The notes beneath the pieces are model-generated. The model did not search any database. It saw only the letters and a list, made by a program, of their open reading frames with translations, and was not told the origin of the DNA. A stretch of DNA of 64,000 nucleotides from Entomohabitans teleogrylli (GTDB lineage: Bacteria; Pseudomonadota; Gammaproteobacteria; Enterobacterales; Enterobacteriaceae). Of this stretch, positions 1-8,963 are shown one piece after another (positions within the stretch are counted from its first letter, which is position 1; each line of letters begins with the position of its first letter). The stretch lies in contig NZ_LLXO01000021.1 of the NCBI RefSeq assembly GCF_001484765.1, forward strand, positions 46,676 to 110,675, given 5' to 3'. The position numbers and the translations under genes were made by a program.

Positions 1-1
1 C

Positions 2-127
2 AGTGTTGAGGTTTCAGTGAACGGTGTCGCGGTATTTTCCGGCCTGTATGGCTGTGTGAATAAGCAATATGCCCTGAAAGTCGAGCAGATGATCAACCCC
101 GTTTTAGGATCTTTAAAAAAGGAGTAG
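2..127 (+). CDS. fliM: Flagellar motor switch protein FliM, C-terminal end only
   Basis: Reading from base 2 gives about 41 codons ending at TAG 125-127. They match the end of FliM, including the NKQYALKVEQMINPVL stretch that corresponds to the C-terminal C-ring domain contacting FliN. The 5' part lies outside the window. FliM is the CheY-P-binding component of the flagellar switch. The downstream fliN ribosome binding site (GGAG at 121-124) overlaps the last codons, which indicates translational coupling. The identity rests on the C-terminal motif and on the fliNOPQR genes that follow. Confidence 0.85.
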   Translation, partial: SVEVSVNGVAVFSGLYGCVNKQYALKVEQMINPVLGSLKKE

Positions 128-133
128 TTACCC

Positions 134-538
134 ATGAGTAACACCACATCCACTGCGGATGCTGATAAATCCGCCATTGACGATCTGTGGGGCGAGGCGA
201 TGAGCGAACAGCTCGGCGCGGAAAGCGCCGGGGCCGCCGCTCCCGGAACGGCGGAAGCCGCGATGAGTCATTTTTCGCAAGATCTGGATTTGATTCTTGA
301 TATTCCGGTGCGGATGACGGTGGAACTGGGGCGCACCAAAATGACTATCAAGGAGTTATTGCGCCTGAGTCAGGGCTCGGTAGTCACGCTGGACGGTCTG
401 GCCGGAGAACCGCTGGATATCCTGATTAACGGTTATCTGATTGCCCAGGGGGAGGTGGTGGTGGTGTCCGATAAATTCGGGATCCGCATTACCGATATTA
501 TTACCCCTTCGGAACGTATGCACCGCCTGAGCCGCTAA
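134..538 (+). CDS. fliN: Flagellar motor switch protein FliN
   Basis: A 134-residue protein of normal FliN length. The N-terminal 50 residues are low-complexity and acidic. The C-terminal SpoA (surface presentation of antigens) domain spans about residues 55-134 and carries the conserved segments DIPVRMTVELGRT and GEPLDILINGYLIAQGEV. FliN polymerises with FliM in the cytoplasmic C-ring, where it sets rotation sense and receives export cargo through FliH. The start is supported by GGAG nine bases upstream. The stop TAA overlaps the fliO start as TAATG. It resembles the primary E. coli system; lateral Flag-2 loci usually lack fliO, which is present here. Confidence 0.96.
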   Translation: MSNTTSTADADKSAIDDLWGEAMSEQLGAESAGAAAPGTAEAAMSHFSQDLDLILDIPVRMTVELGRTKMTIKELLRLSQGSVVTLDGLAGEPLDILINGYLIAQGEVVVVSDKFGIRITDIITPSERMHRLSR

Positions 539-948
539 TGAAAAATCCTCTTTCCGGCGAGATGGTCGGGCTGGCGCCAGCGCTTGACAGCGCGGCGCCC
601 GGCGCGCTGCTGTTTGATGTTGGCGGCGCTCTGGCGCTGATTTTACTGTTTATCGCTGCGGTGGCGTGGATAGTCCGGCGCGCGGGGCTGGCCCCCGGCG
701 CGGTGCGCGGTCACAAGCCGCTGAAAGTCACCAGCAGCCAACTATTGGGACCCCGTGAGCGGGTGGTAATTGTTGAGGTGGAGGGCAAACGGCTGCTGCT
801 GGGGGTGACGTCGTCGCATATCAGCTACCTTGCTACCCTGGGGAAAGAGGAGGCCAGCGATCCGCTTCCCGGGACGTTGCCGGAGCGCCATTTCCAGCGC
901 CTGTTGGACAGAATACTCAGGAAAAACCGACCGGAGCCGGCATCATGA
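538..948 (+). CDS. fliO: Flagellar biosynthesis protein FliO
   Basis: A 136-residue protein with one strong membrane segment near residues 27-46 ([17 protein letters not shown]) and a basic cytoplasmic tail ([25 protein letters not shown]) typical of the FliO/MopB family. FliO assists assembly of the FliP ring of the flagellar export gate and is the least conserved member of the set. It is slightly longer than the E. coli protein (about 121 residues). The start overlaps the fliN stop by one base, and the stop overlaps the fliP start by four bases, so the genes are translationally coupled. The adjacent fliP and fliQ make the assignment secure. Confidence 0.92.
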   Translation: MKNPLSGEMVGLAPALDSAAPGALLFDVGGALALILLFIAAVAWIVRRAGLAPGAVRGHKPLKVTSSQLLGPRERVVIVEVEGKRLLLGVTSSHISYLATLGKEEASDPLPGTLPERHFQRLLDRILRKNRPEPAS

Positions 949-1709
949 AAAGTGCGCGAAATGCCGCCCGGCGGCGCATCAGGGGAGCGCTGTGGGGGCT
1001 GGGATGCGCGCTGCTGCTGGCGGCTCCGGCAGGGCTGGCGGCCAATAGCGATGTCATGCTGCTGCGTTCCGGGGCAGAAAGCTGGTCTCTGCCGCTCCAA
1101 ACCTTATTCCTGCTGACTTCCATCACCTTTCTGCCCGCGATACTGCTGATGATGACCGGTTTTACCCGCATCATCATTGTGCTGGGGCTGTTGCGTAACG
1201 CGCTGGGTACCCCCTCCACGCCGCCGAATCAGGTGCTGTTAGGGCTGGCGCTGTTTGTGACTTTCTACGTGATGTCGCCGGTGTTTAATGATATCTACCG
1301 TCACGCCTGGCAGCCCCTGAGCGAAGATAAGATATCGATGGAGACTGCGTTACAGCGGGCGGCGACGCCGATGAAGGAGTTTATGCTGCAGCAGACCCGT
1401 GAAACGGATCTGGCGCTGTATACGCGCATGGCTAAAGAGGACAATTTCGCCACGCCGCAGGCGGTGCCGCTGCGTATTTTGCTGCCGGCCTTTGTCACCA
1501 GCGAGCTGAAAAGCGCTTTCCAGATAGGCTTCACGGTGTTTATTCCGTTCCTGATTATCGATCTGGTGGTCGCCAGCGTTCTGATGGCGCTGGGGATGAT
1601 GATGGTGCCGCCGGCGACTATCTCGTTGCCGTTCAAACTGATGCTGTTTGTGCTGGTGGACGGCTGGCAGTTGATCATCGGTTCACTGGCCCAGAGTTTC
1701 TTTAGTTAG
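945..1709 (+). CDS. fliP: Flagellar export gate protein FliP
   Basis: A 254-residue membrane protein of the FliP/SpaP family. It starts with a cleavable signal sequence (basic [11 protein letters not shown], then a hydrophobic stretch ending LAAPAGLAA). Family landmarks include [27 protein letters not shown], seen as shorter pieces around residues 60-90, and a C-terminal membrane pair ending in [12 protein letters not shown]. FliP forms a pentamer that, with FliQ and FliR, is the helical export gate at the inner membrane. The ATG overlaps the fliO stop (ATGA). The length is close to the 245 residues of E. coli FliP. Confidence 0.96.
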   Translation: MKSARNAARRRIRGALWGLGCALLLAAPAGLAANSDVMLLRSGAESWSLPLQTLFLLTSITFLPAILLMMTGFTRIIIVLGLLRNALGTPSTPPNQVLLGLALFVTFYVMSPVFNDIYRHAWQPLSEDKISMETALQRAATPMKEFMLQQTRETDLALYTRMAKEDNFATPQAVPLRILLPAFVTSELKSAFQIGFTVFIPFLIIDLVVASVLMALGMMMVPPATISLPFKLMLFVLVDGWQLIIGSLAQSFFS

Positions 1710-1728
1710 CCTGCGCAAGGAGATCGGA

Positions 1729-1998
1729 ATGACGCCAGAAAGCGTGTTGGCGATGGGGTTTCAGGCGGTGAGAGTCGGCCTGATGATTGCGGTGCCGCTA
1801 CTGCTGGCGGCGCTGTTTACCGGGTTGATCATCAGTATTTTGCAGGCCTCGACGCAAATTAATGAGATGACGCTCTCTTTTATTCCCAAGATTCTGGTCA
1901 TTCTGGCGGTGGCCATTTGCCTCGGCCCGTGGATGTTGACCCTGTTCATTGACTATATGCGCACGCTGTACAGCAACCTGCCTTACATTATCGGCTAA
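1729..1998 (+). CDS. fliQ: Flagellar export gate protein FliQ
   Basis: An 89-residue protein of exact family length with two membrane helices, about residues 15-40 and 50-75. It opens with the conserved MTPESVLAMGFQAVRV and includes the loop QASTQINEMTLSFIPK between the helices. FliQ subunits wrap around the FliP-FliR core of the export gate. An AAGGAG ribosome binding site lies just before the ATG. The gene is 19 bases after fliP and three bases before fliR. Confidence 0.96.
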   Translation: MTPESVLAMGFQAVRVGLMIAVPLLLAALFTGLIISILQASTQINEMTLSFIPKILVILAVAICLGPWMLTLFIDYMRTLYSNLPYIIG

Positions 1999-2001
1999 GC
2001 G

Positions 2002-2787
2002 ATGCTGACCCTGTCTATAGAAGCGCTGACGCAGCAGGTCAACCAGCTATTCTGGCCGGCGCTGCGGGTGCTGGCTATCTTCACTACCGCGCCGGTCTTT
2101 AATGAAAGCGAAATCCCGAAGAAGGTGAAAATCGGCCTGGCGCTGTTGATTACCTTTCTCATCAGCCCCGGTCTGCCGGAAATCGAGCTGGCTATCGTCT
2201 CGTTGTCGGGTCTGCTGGTGATGGGTCAGCAATTGTTGATTGGCGCCGCGATGGGGCTGATGATGCAGCTGATCTTCGTGACGGTGCGTACCGCCGGCGA
2301 GATTATAGGTTTGCAGATTGGACTGTCGTTCGCCACCTTTTTCGACCCTTCCGGCGGCACCAATATGCCGGTGATTGCGCGGATCCTCAATCTGCTGGCG
2401 ATGCTGTTACTGCTGTCGCTCAATGGTCATCTGTGGTTTCTTTCCGTACTCAGCGACAGCTTTGTCGCGCTGCCGGTGGGGACGCAGGGGCTGAACAGTG
2501 GGGCGTTTTACTATCTTGCCCACTCGGCGGGCGTCGTCTTTCGCAGCGGTCTGATGCTGGCGCTACCGATTGTCACGCTGCTGCTGGCAATTAACTTTTC
2601 CCTCGGCCTGCTTAACCGCCTGACGCCGCAGCTCTCCATTTTTGTGGTGGGGTTTCCCCTGACGCTGACCGTCGGAATGTGGGCGCTGATGGCCGGTATG
2701 TCCACATTGGGGCCGTTTTTTGAAAGGTTGCTGATGACGATGTTTGAACATCTTGGGCAACTGCTGGTGTTGCTGGGGGCCGATTAA
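2002..2787 (+). CDS. fliR: Flagellar export gate protein FliR
   Basis: A 261-residue protein with about six membrane segments, of usual FliR length. Landmarks are FNESEIPKKVKIGLALLITF near residue 34 and the PQLSIFVVGFPLTLTVG region near residue 210, both conserved in FliR and in type III secretion homologues. One FliR subunit completes the FliP-Q-R export gate. It is the last gene of the operon here. In E. coli rcsA follows fliR, but here a convergent SnoaL-like gene and gltA follow, so the chromosome has been rearranged at about 2790. Confidence 0.95.
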   Translation: MLTLSIEALTQQVNQLFWPALRVLAIFTTAPVFNESEIPKKVKIGLALLITFLISPGLPEIELAIVSLSGLLVMGQQLLIGAAMGLMMQLIFVTVRTAGEIIGLQIGLSFATFFDPSGGTNMPVIARILNLLAMLLLLSLNGHLWFLSVLSDSFVALPVGTQGLNSGAFYYLAHSAGVVFRSGLMLALPIVTLLLAINFSLGLLNRLTPQLSIFVVGFPLTLTVGMWALMAGMSTLGPFFERLLMTMFEHLGQLLVLLGAD

Positions 2788-2839
2788 TCCGGCGCCGGCA
2801 GAGCCTGGCGATTGGCTCCTGCGTGCGCCGGAATCAGGG

Positions 2840-3292
2840 TCAGAACATGCCGTTATTGTTTGCCGCTTTTTCCGGAACCGTCTGGATAACGTCCCAGTGC
2901 TCGACGATTTTGTTCTGCTTATTGAGCCGGAAAATATCGACGATGGCTTTGGTCACGCCCGGTTCCCGGCCCGTTGTCTGGACATGTAAAATCACATAGT
3001 CGCCATCCGCCAGCACTCGCTTAATTTCACTGCGCGAGTTGGGATATTTATTTTTCAGAAACTCAATAAAGCGCTGGAAGCCTTCAACGCCATCGGCGGC
3101 GGTAGGGTTGTGCTGGATGTATTCATCGCCCAGGTAGGGTCTGGCCGCGGCGAAATCTTTATCATTCAGCGCCTTATTATAAAAATTGACCACGTTTTCT
3201 TTGTTTTTCTGTTCATTATCGGTCTGGGTTGCCAGCGCGGGAGTGGCCAGGGCACCAAACAGGGAAAGTATCAGCAGCGATTGTTTTAACAT
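2840..3292 (-). CDS. Exported SnoaL-like (NTF2 fold) protein
   Basis: A 150-residue protein with a clear Sec signal peptide (MLKQSLLILSLFGALATPALA). The mature part looks like the SnoaL-like/NTF2-like alpha+beta barrel family: VVNFYNKALNDKDF, then GDEYIQHNPTAADGVEGFQRF, then GDYVILHVQTTG and ending IVEHWDVIQTVPE. These barrels often bind small hydrophobic molecules, and some are aldol-type cyclases or ester-processing enzymes; no specific substrate can be read here. It sits convergently between fliR and gltA with its own start region at 3293-3400 and may have arrived with the rearrangement. The family call is confident, the role unknown. Confidence 0.75.
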   Translation of the reverse strand: MLKQSLLILSLFGALATPALATQTDNEQKNKENVVNFYNKALNDKDFAAARPYLGDEYIQHNPTAADGVEGFQRFIEFLKNKYPNSRSEIKRVLADGDYVILHVQTTGREPGVTKAIVDIFRLNKQNKIVEHWDVIQTVPEKAANNNGMF

Positions 3293-3411
3293 AAAGATCT
3301 CGCACAGGTGGATAACGGGGTGACTGTCAGGAAAACCGCCAGCGCGTGTCGGAACTGGCTGCTAAAAGGGTAGGATCCCCGCCACAGGGGGGCCAGTGGC
3401 TTAAGCAAATA

Positions 3412-3445
3412 AAAATAAAAAACCCCACACCGCAGTATGGGGTTT
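3412..3445 (-). terminator. Rho-independent terminator of gltA
   Basis: On the minus strand, 47 bases past the gltA stop, the stem AAACCCCA/TGGGGTTT (3420-3427 with 3438-3445) is followed by a T-rich run, seen as an A-rich tract at 3409-3420 on the plus strand. Confidence 0.75.
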
Positions 3446-3491
3446 GTCAGTATCTTAAACGCGTTAACAGAGGCGTTCAGCGGTTCGCTTA

Positions 3492-4778
3492 TCAGCCTTT
3501 CTTCACATCAGAGACGAAGTCGCGACGGTCATAGCCGGTGTACAACTGACGCGGACGGGCAATCTTAATGCCGTCGTCGTGCATTTCGTTCCAGTGGGCA
3601 ATCCAGCCTACGGTACGCGCCATAGCGAAGATAACCGTAAACATCGACGACGGAATACCCATCGCTTTCAGGATGATGCCGGAGTAGAAGTCCACGTTCG
3701 GGTAGAGCTTGCGTTCAATGAAGTAGGGGTCGTTGAGCGCAATATGCTCCAGCTCCATGGCCACTTCCAGCAGATCGTCCTTCATGCCCAGCTCGTTGAG
3801 CACTTCGTGACAGGTTTCGCGCATAACGGTGGCGCGCGGGTCGTAGTTCTTGTAGACACGGTGACCAAAGCCCATCAGGCGGAAAGAGTCGTTCTTGTCT
3901 TTAGCGCGGCGAATGAATTCCGGAATATGCTCTTTACGGTTGATCTCTTCGAGCATCTTCAGGCAGGCCTCGTTGGCGCCGCCGTGCGCCGGTCCCCACA
4001 GGGAGGCGATACCGGCAGCGATACAGGCGAACGGGTTAGCGCCGGAAGAGCCTGCGGTACGCACTGTTGAGGTTGACGCGTTCTGCTCGTGATCCGCGTG
4101 CAGGATCAGGATCCTGTCCATGGCGCGCTCCAGTACCGGGTTCACCTCGTAGGTTTCACACGGCGTGGAGAACATCATATTCAGGAAGTTGCCGGCATAG
4201 GACAGGTCGTTACGCGGGTATACGAACGGCTGACCAATCGAATATTTGTAACACATCGCCGCCACGGTCGGCATTTTGGACAGCAGGCGGAATGCGGCGA
4301 TTTCGCGGTGGCGCGGATTGTTGACGTCCATTGCGTCATGGTAGAACGCCGCCAGCGCGCCGGTAACGCCGCACATCACCGCCATTGGGTGTGAGTCGCG
4401 ACGGAAACCGTGGAACAGACGGGTAATCTGTTCGTGGATCATGGTGTGGCGGGTAACAATTGTTTTGAACTCTTCAAACTGTTCTGCGGTGGGTTTTTCG
4501 CCATACAGCAGGATGTAGCACACTTCCAGATAAGTGGAGTGGGTCGCCAGTTGGTCAATCGGGAAGCCGCGGTGCAGGAGAATGCCTTCATCTCCGTCGA
4601 TAAATGTGATTTTGGATTCACATGATGCGGTAGAGGTGAAACCCGGGTCAAAAGTAAACACCCCTTTCGAACCAAGACTACGGATATCTATAACGTCCTG
4701 ACCGAGTGTGCCTTTTAGCACATCCAGTTCGACGGCAGCTTCACCCTGACAGGTGAGCGTTGCTTTTTTATCAGCCAT
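3492..4778 (-). CDS. gltA: Citrate synthase, type II (NADH-sensitive)
   Basis: A 428-residue protein, one residue longer than E. coli GltA. It condenses oxaloacetate and acetyl-CoA to citrate, the entry step of the TCA cycle, in the cytoplasm. The catalytic regions are intact: [13 protein letters not shown] (first His), [15 protein letters not shown] (second His) and [11 protein letters not shown] (Asp). The N-terminal beta-rich domain typical of Gram-negative hexameric, NADH-inhibited enzymes is present ([21 protein letters not shown] region). The start has GGAG upstream (minus strand). It is divergent from sdhC across a 656-base region, as in E. coli. Confidence 0.98.
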   Translation of the reverse strand: MADKKATLTCQGEAAVELDVLKGTLGQDVIDIRSLGSKGVFTFDPGFTSTASCESKITFIDGDEGILLHRGFPIDQLATHSTYLEVCYILLYGEKPTAEQFEEFKTIVTRHTMIHEQITRLFHGFRRDSHPMAVMCGVTGALAAFYHDAMDVNNPRHREIAAFRLLSKMPTVAAMCYKYSIGQPFVYPRNDLSYAGNFLNMMFSTPCETYEVNPVLERAMDRILILHADHEQNASTSTVRTAGSSGANPFACIAAGIASLWGPAHGGANEACLKMLEEINRKEHIPEFIRRAKDKNDSFRLMGFGHRVYKNYDPRATVMRETCHEVLNELGMKDDLLEVAMELEHIALNDPYFIERKLYPNVDFYSGIILKAMGIPSSMFTVIFAMARTVGWIAHWNEMHDDGIKIARPRQLYTGYDRRDFVSDVKKG

Positions 4779-5230
4779 TTACGGTCTCCTTAGCGCCTTG
4801 TATGCAGTAGACTGCACGTATCCGGATTTGCATTCAAGCCCTGGGCAGACGTTGCCGGTTTGTTATTCGGCTCGTAGCTCTGTGTGAGAGGAGGTAACCA
4901 GGGTACAGAGCAAAGGGCGCTGTTGGCAACCGTCCCGACCATGGTGAAACAGCAGCAAATCAGAAAGTTAGCAGTCCGTAGTAATCAAACCTGTATATCA
5001 CTAATACCGGGACTGGTCAGTTCGGTCAATACCACCTCACTGTTACATAACTTATATTCACGTGAAAGAGTAGCCCTATAACTTTTACGAATTATACGGC
5101 ATTTCTGGTTATGTTTGTAACAATAATGTTTAATTCATGTCAAATCAAATAAGTAAATTTTAAAATAATGTTGTATTCGTGACCCGTGTCACTGTTTGGG
5201 ACAAAAATCGGCAAACTATTTGTGTGTTAA
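4779..5230. promoter_or_regulatory. Upstream part of the gltA-sdhC divergent control region
   Basis: This stretch has no credible gene; a 65-codon open frame at 4884-5081 has no ribosome binding site or family resemblance. It becomes AT-rich from about 5080. In E. coli the equivalent region carries the gltA promoters and ArcA, FNR and CRP sites, so the same role is expected. I did not pin down individual sites here except the sdh promoter at 5231-5259. Confidence 0.6.
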
Positions 5231-5259
5231 TTGTAATGATATTGTGAACGGCCTATACT
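5231..5259 (+). promoter_or_regulatory. sdhCDAB promoter (sigma-70)
   Basis: TTGTAA at 5231-5236 and TATACT at 5254-5259 are separated by exactly 17 bases, giving a start near 5266. The surrounding bases closely match what I recall of the E. coli sdh promoter. The predicted leader to sdhC is about 170 bases; in E. coli this leader is a target of sRNAs such as Spot 42 and RyhB. Confidence 0.7.
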
Positions 5260-5434
5260 GCCGCCAGGTCTCCGGAATACCCTGCTACCGGGAGCCACCA
5301 GCGTAGTGAGTTGCCGTTTTTCTCTGTGGACAGGCCGTTTTTATATGAGCCGCAGTTATGGAAACGAAACGCTGTCTGACCCGCCTGCAGACCCCGGAGG
5401 AAGGAATAATAAGAACAGCATGTGGGCGCTATTC

Positions 5435-5824
5435 ATGATAAAAAACGTGAAAAAACAACGACCTGTTAACCTTGATCTGACAACGATCAAGTTCCCTGTC
5501 ACGGCAATTGCCTCTATCCTCCATCGCGTCTCCGGCGTCATAACTTTTGTGGCGATTGGTATTCTGCTTTGGCTGCTGGGCCTCTCGCTCTCTTCTCCGG
5601 AAGGTTTCCTGACCGCTTCGGCCATCATGGGAAGCTTTTTCGTTAAATTCATCATGTGGGGCATTCTGACCGCGTTGGCTTATCACGTTGTGGTAGGGGT
5701 TCGCCACATGCTGATGGATTTTGGTTATCTGGAAGAGACGCTGGAGGCGGGTAAACGCTCCGCGACATTATCTTTCATTATTACTGTCGTGCTTTCACTT
5801 CTCGCAGGAGTCCTCGTATGGTAA
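5435..5824 (+). CDS. sdhC: Succinate dehydrogenase cytochrome b556 subunit SdhC
   Basis: A 129-residue membrane anchor with three helices that, with SdhD, binds heme b and ubiquinone. The ubiquinone region ([18 protein letters not shown]) and the heme His region ([18 protein letters not shown]) are present. The start at 5435 ([10 protein letters not shown]) gives the E. coli length. An in-frame ATG at 5420 (MWALFMIKN) is nearer the strong GGAGGAAGG at 5396-5404 and could be used instead. The stop overlaps sdhD by seven bases. First gene of the sdhCDAB-sucABCD operon. Confidence 0.94.
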   Translation: MIKNVKKQRPVNLDLTTIKFPVTAIASILHRVSGVITFVAIGILLWLLGLSLSSPEGFLTASAIMGSFFVKFIMWGILTALAYHVVVGVRHMLMDFGYLEETLEAGKRSATLSFIITVVLSLLAGVLVW

Positions 5825-6165
5825 GCAACGCCTCAGCACTTGGACGCAACGGCGTACATGACTTCATTCTGATTCGCGCCACCGCTATTGTCCTGACGCT
5901 TTACATTCTCTACATGGTGGGCTTCTTCGCGACCAGCGGTGAAGTGACCTGGGATGTCTGGTACGGTTTTTTCTCTTCCTCTTTCACCAGGGTGTTTACT
6001 CTGCTGGCGCTGGTTTCAGTGCTGATTCATGCCTGGATCGGCATGTGGCAGGTGTTGACCGACTACGTTAAACCACTGGCGATTCGCCTGTTTCTGCAAC
6101 TGGCGATTGTGGTTGCCTTAGTGGTTTACGTGATTTATGGATTTGTTGTGGTGTGGGGTGTGTAA
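5818..6165 (+). CDS. sdhD: Succinate dehydrogenase membrane anchor SdhD
   Basis: A 115-residue protein, identical in length to E. coli SdhD, with three membrane helices. It begins [20 protein letters not shown] and contains [17 protein letters not shown], where the heme-ligand histidine and the quinone-site Tyr lie. It pairs with SdhC to anchor the SdhA-SdhB dimer in the inner membrane. The ATG overlaps the sdhC end, and the TAA overlaps the sdhA ATG by one base (TAATG at 6163-6167). Confidence 0.96.
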   Translation: MVSNASALGRNGVHDFILIRATAIVLTLYILYMVGFFATSGEVTWDVWYGFFSSSFTRVFTLLALVSVLIHAWIGMWQVLTDYVKPLAIRLFLQLAIVVALVVYVIYGFVVVWGV

Positions 6166-7931
6166 TGAAACTGCCAGTCAGAGAATTTGATGCTGTTGTT
6201 ATTGGCGCAGGCGGCGCAGGTATGCGCGCGGCGCTGCAGATTTCCCAGTCCGGACAGTCCTGTGCGCTGCTGTCCAAAGTATTCCCGACCCGTTCCCATA
6301 CCGTTTCCGCGCAGGGTGGCATCACCGTGGCGCTCGGTAATACCCATGAAGATAACTGGGAATGGCATATGTATGACACGGTAAAGGGTTCCGACTATAT
6401 CGGTGACCAGGACGCCATTGAATATATGTGTAAGACCGGCCCGGAAGCCATTCTTGAGCTGGAGCATATGGGTCTGCCGTTCTCCCGTCTTGATGACGGT
6501 CGTATTTATCAGCGCCCGTTCGGCGGCCAGTCGAAAAACTTCGGCGGCGAGCAGGCGGCGCGCACCGCGGCGGCGGCTGACCGTACCGGCCATGCCTTGC
6601 TGCACACCCTGTATCAGCAGAACCTGAAAAACCACACCACGATTTTCTCTGAGTGGTATGCGCTGGATCTGGTGAAAAACCAGGATGGCGCGGTGGTCGG
6701 CTGTACCGCGCTGTGTATCGAAACCGGTGAAGTGGTTTACTTCAAAGCCCGCGCCACGGTGCTGGCGACCGGCGGCGCCGGCCGTATCTATCAGTCCACC
6801 ACCAACGCCCACATTAATACCGGCGACGGTGTCGGTATGGCGCTGCGCGCCGGCGTGCCGGTGCAGGATATGGAAATGTGGCAGTTCCACCCGACCGGTA
6901 TCGCCGGCGCCGGGGTTCTGGTCACCGAAGGCTGCCGCGGCGAAGGCGGTTACCTGCTGAACAAACACGGCGAGCGCTTTATGGAGCGTTATGCGCCGAA
7001 CGCCAAAGACCTGGCGGGCCGTGACGTGGTGGCGCGTTCCATCATGATCGAAATCCGCGAAGGTCGCGGCTGCGACGGCCCGTGGGGTCCGCACGCGAAA
7101 CTGAAACTCGACCATCTGGGTAAAGAGGTGCTGGAATCCCGTCTGCCGGGGATCCTCGAACTGTCGCGCACCTTTGCCCACGTTGACCCGGTCAAAGAGC
7201 CGATCCCGGTTATCCCGACCTGCCACTATATGATGGGCGGTATTCCGACCAAAGTGACCGGTCAGGCGCTGACCGTGAATGAAAACGGTGAAGATGTGGT
7301 GATTCCGGGGCTGTTCGCGGTGGGTGAAATCGCCTGCGTATCGGTTCATGGCGCTAACCGCCTCGGCGGCAACTCGCTGCTTGACCTGGTGGTATTTGGC
7401 CGCGCCGCTGGTCTGCATCTGCAGGAGTCGATCGCGGAGCAGGGCGCGCTGCGCGAGGCCAGCGAATCGGATATCGAAGGGTCTCTGGATCGCCTCAACC
7501 GCTGGAACAATACCCGCAGCGGCGAAGATCCGGTAGAAATCCGCAAAGCGCTACAGGAGTGCATGCAGCATAACTTCTCGGTATTCCGCGAAGGCGATGC
7601 GATGGCAAAAGGGCTGGAGCAACTGAAAGTGATCCGCGAACGCCTGAAAAATGCCCGTCTGGACGATACTTCCAGCGAATTCAACACCCAGCGCGTTGAA
7701 TGCCTGGAACTGGATAACCTGATGGAAACGGCATATGCCACGGCGGTATCGGCGAATTTCCGTACCGAGAGCCGCGGCGCCCACAGCCGTTTCGACTATC
7801 CGGATCGCGATGACGAAAACTGGCTGTGCCATTCCCTGTACCAACCGCAGCATGAGTCCATGACGCGCCGTACGGTCAACATGGAGCCTAAACTGCGTCC
7901 GGCGTTCCCGCCGAAAGTGCGTACCTACTAA
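6165..7931 (+). CDS. sdhA: Succinate dehydrogenase flavoprotein subunit SdhA
   Basis: A 588-residue flavoprotein that oxidises succinate to fumarate. The N-terminal FAD Rossmann motif [14 protein letters not shown] is followed by His45 in [11 protein letters not shown], the residue that carries covalent FAD. The substrate-binding region is present at [10 protein letters not shown] and the catalytic Arg region at [19 protein letters not shown] chose the ATG at 6165, overlapping the sdhD stop, because it gives the conserved [14 protein letters not shown] start; the upstream ATG at 6153 lies inside sdhD. Family length is exact. Confidence 0.98.
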   Translation: MKLPVREFDAVVIGAGGAGMRAALQISQSGQSCALLSKVFPTRSHTVSAQGGITVALGNTHEDNWEWHMYDTVKGSDYIGDQDAIEYMCKTGPEAILELEHMGLPFSRLDDGRIYQRPFGGQSKNFGGEQAARTAAAADRTGHALLHTLYQQNLKNHTTIFSEWYALDLVKNQDGAVVGCTALCIETGEVVYFKARATVLATGGAGRIYQSTTNAHINTGDGVGMALRAGVPVQDMEMWQFHPTGIAGAGVLVTEGCRGEGGYLLNKHGERFMERYAPNAKDLAGRDVVARSIMIEIREGRGCDGPWGPHAKLKLDHLGKEVLESRLPGILELSRTFAHVDPVKEPIPVIPTCHYMMGGIPTKVTGQALTVNENGEDVVIPGLFAVGEIACVSVHGANRLGGNSLLDLVVFGRAAGLHLQESIAEQGALREASESDIEGSLDRLNRWNNTRSGEDPVEIRKALQECMQHNFSVFREGDAMAKGLEQLKVIRERLKNARLDDTSSEFNTQRVECLELDNLMETAYATAVSANFRTESRGAHSRFDYPDRDDENWLCHSLYQPQHESMTRRTVNMEPKLRPAFPPKVRTY

Positions 7932-7946
7932 TGCGGAGACCTGGAA

Positions 7947-8663
7947 ATGAGACTCGAATTTTCTATTTATCGCTATAACCCGGATGTTGATGACGCGCCG
8001 CGGATGCAGGATTACACCCTCGAAGCGGAAGAAGGCCGGGACATGATGCTGCTGGACGCGCTGATTCAGCTTAAAGAGAAAGATCCGACCCTGGCGTTTC
8101 GCCGCTCCTGCCGCGAAGGGGTCTGCGGTTCTGACGGCGTGAACATGAACGGCAAGAACGGTCTGGCCTGTATTACGCCGGTCTCTGCGCTGGTTAACGC
8201 GGGCAAGAAAATTGTCATCCGTCCGCTGCCGGGGCTGCCGGTGGTGCGCGATCTGGTGGTAGACATGGGGCAATTCTATGCCCAATATGAGAAGATTAAG
8301 CCTTACCTGTTGAATAATGGGCAAAATCCGCCGGCTCGCGAACATTTACAGTCGCCGGAACAGCGTGAAAAACTGGATGGTCTGTACGAGTGTATCCTGT
8401 GCGCCTGCTGTTCAACGTCTTGTCCGTCGTTCTGGTGGAATCCGGATAAGTTTATCGGCCCGGCGGGGCTGCTGGCGGCGTATCGCTTCCTGATCGACAG
8501 TCGCGATACTGAAACCGACAGTCGTCTGGAAGGCATCAGCGATGCATTCAGCGTATTCCGCTGTCACAGCATCATGAACTGCGTCAGTGTATGTCCGAAA
8601 GGACTGAACCCGACGCGGGCTATCGGCCATATTAAGTCGATGTTGCTACAGCGCAGCGCGTAA
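7947..8663 (+). CDS. sdhB: Succinate dehydrogenase iron-sulfur subunit SdhB
   Basis: A 238-residue protein carrying the three Fe-S clusters that link FAD to quinone. The [2Fe-2S] ligands Cys55, Cys60, Asp63 and Cys75 are in RRSCREGVCGSDG and NGLAC; the Asp in place of Cys is the enterobacterial form. The C-terminal ferredoxin-like ligands are in CILCACCSTSCPSFWW and CHSIMNCVSVCPKGLNP. A GGAGACC site precedes the start. A 300-base intergenic region separates it from sucA. Confidence 0.98.
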   Translation: MRLEFSIYRYNPDVDDAPRMQDYTLEAEEGRDMMLLDALIQLKEKDPTLAFRRSCREGVCGSDGVNMNGKNGLACITPVSALVNAGKKIVIRPLPGLPVVRDLVVDMGQFYAQYEKIKPYLLNNGQNPPAREHLQSPEQREKLDGLYECILCACCSTSCPSFWWNPDKFIGPAGLLAAYRFLIDSRDTETDSRLEGISDAFSVFRCHSIMNCVSVCPKGLNPTRAIGHIKSMLLQRSA

Positions 8664-8729
8664 GTCAGACGAGAGAACATCATTTCTCTGTCTTCGCCCC
8701 CTCTTCTCTCAGGGGAGAGGGGCGAAATT

Positions 8730-8860
8730 GCAGGAAACCTTTAAAAACCGCCAGGTGTGGTGGTCCGGTATTAGTCAGGGCGTTCAGCGCTCGCGGGGTG
8801 GTCGATAGCGCCGCAGTCTGAAAGTCAGCGATTAATGGCAGTTTTTAAAGGTTCCTTTGC
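8730..8860. repeat. Long inverted repeat in the sdhB-sucA spacer
   Basis: The left arm GGAAACCTTTAAAAACCGCCA (read as two parts, 8733-8753) pairs with TGGCAGTTTTTAAAGGTTCC at 8836-8855, and outer GCA/TGC bases extend the match. About 82 bases lie between the arms. Upstream at 8693-8726 there is a second imperfect hairpin of C-rich and G-rich arms. No coding frame is seen here. The structure could fold the sdh-suc readthrough transcript or be a palindromic mobile element remnant; the sucA promoter should lie at its right side. Confidence 0.6.
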
Positions 8861-8963
8861 GGGATGAACAATAAGCCCGCGAAAGTGAACCCCGGTACGC
8901 ATACTCCGGTGTGCGTGGTAGTTTCTACGGCGAAATAAGCATAAAAATGCTTAAGGGATCACG

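Noticed and set aside
134..2787. Possibility that these are lateral (Flag-2) flagellar genes
   Set aside because: fliO is present and FliN matches the primary-system protein closely; Flag-2 loci lack fliO and use a different order.
2744..2989. An 81-codon plus-strand frame across the end of fliR
   Set aside because: It overlaps fliR and the opposite-strand SnoaL-like gene, which has clear protein features.
4884..5081. A 65-codon frame in the gltA-sdhC control region
   Set aside because: No family resemblance and it lies over the gltA promoter zone.
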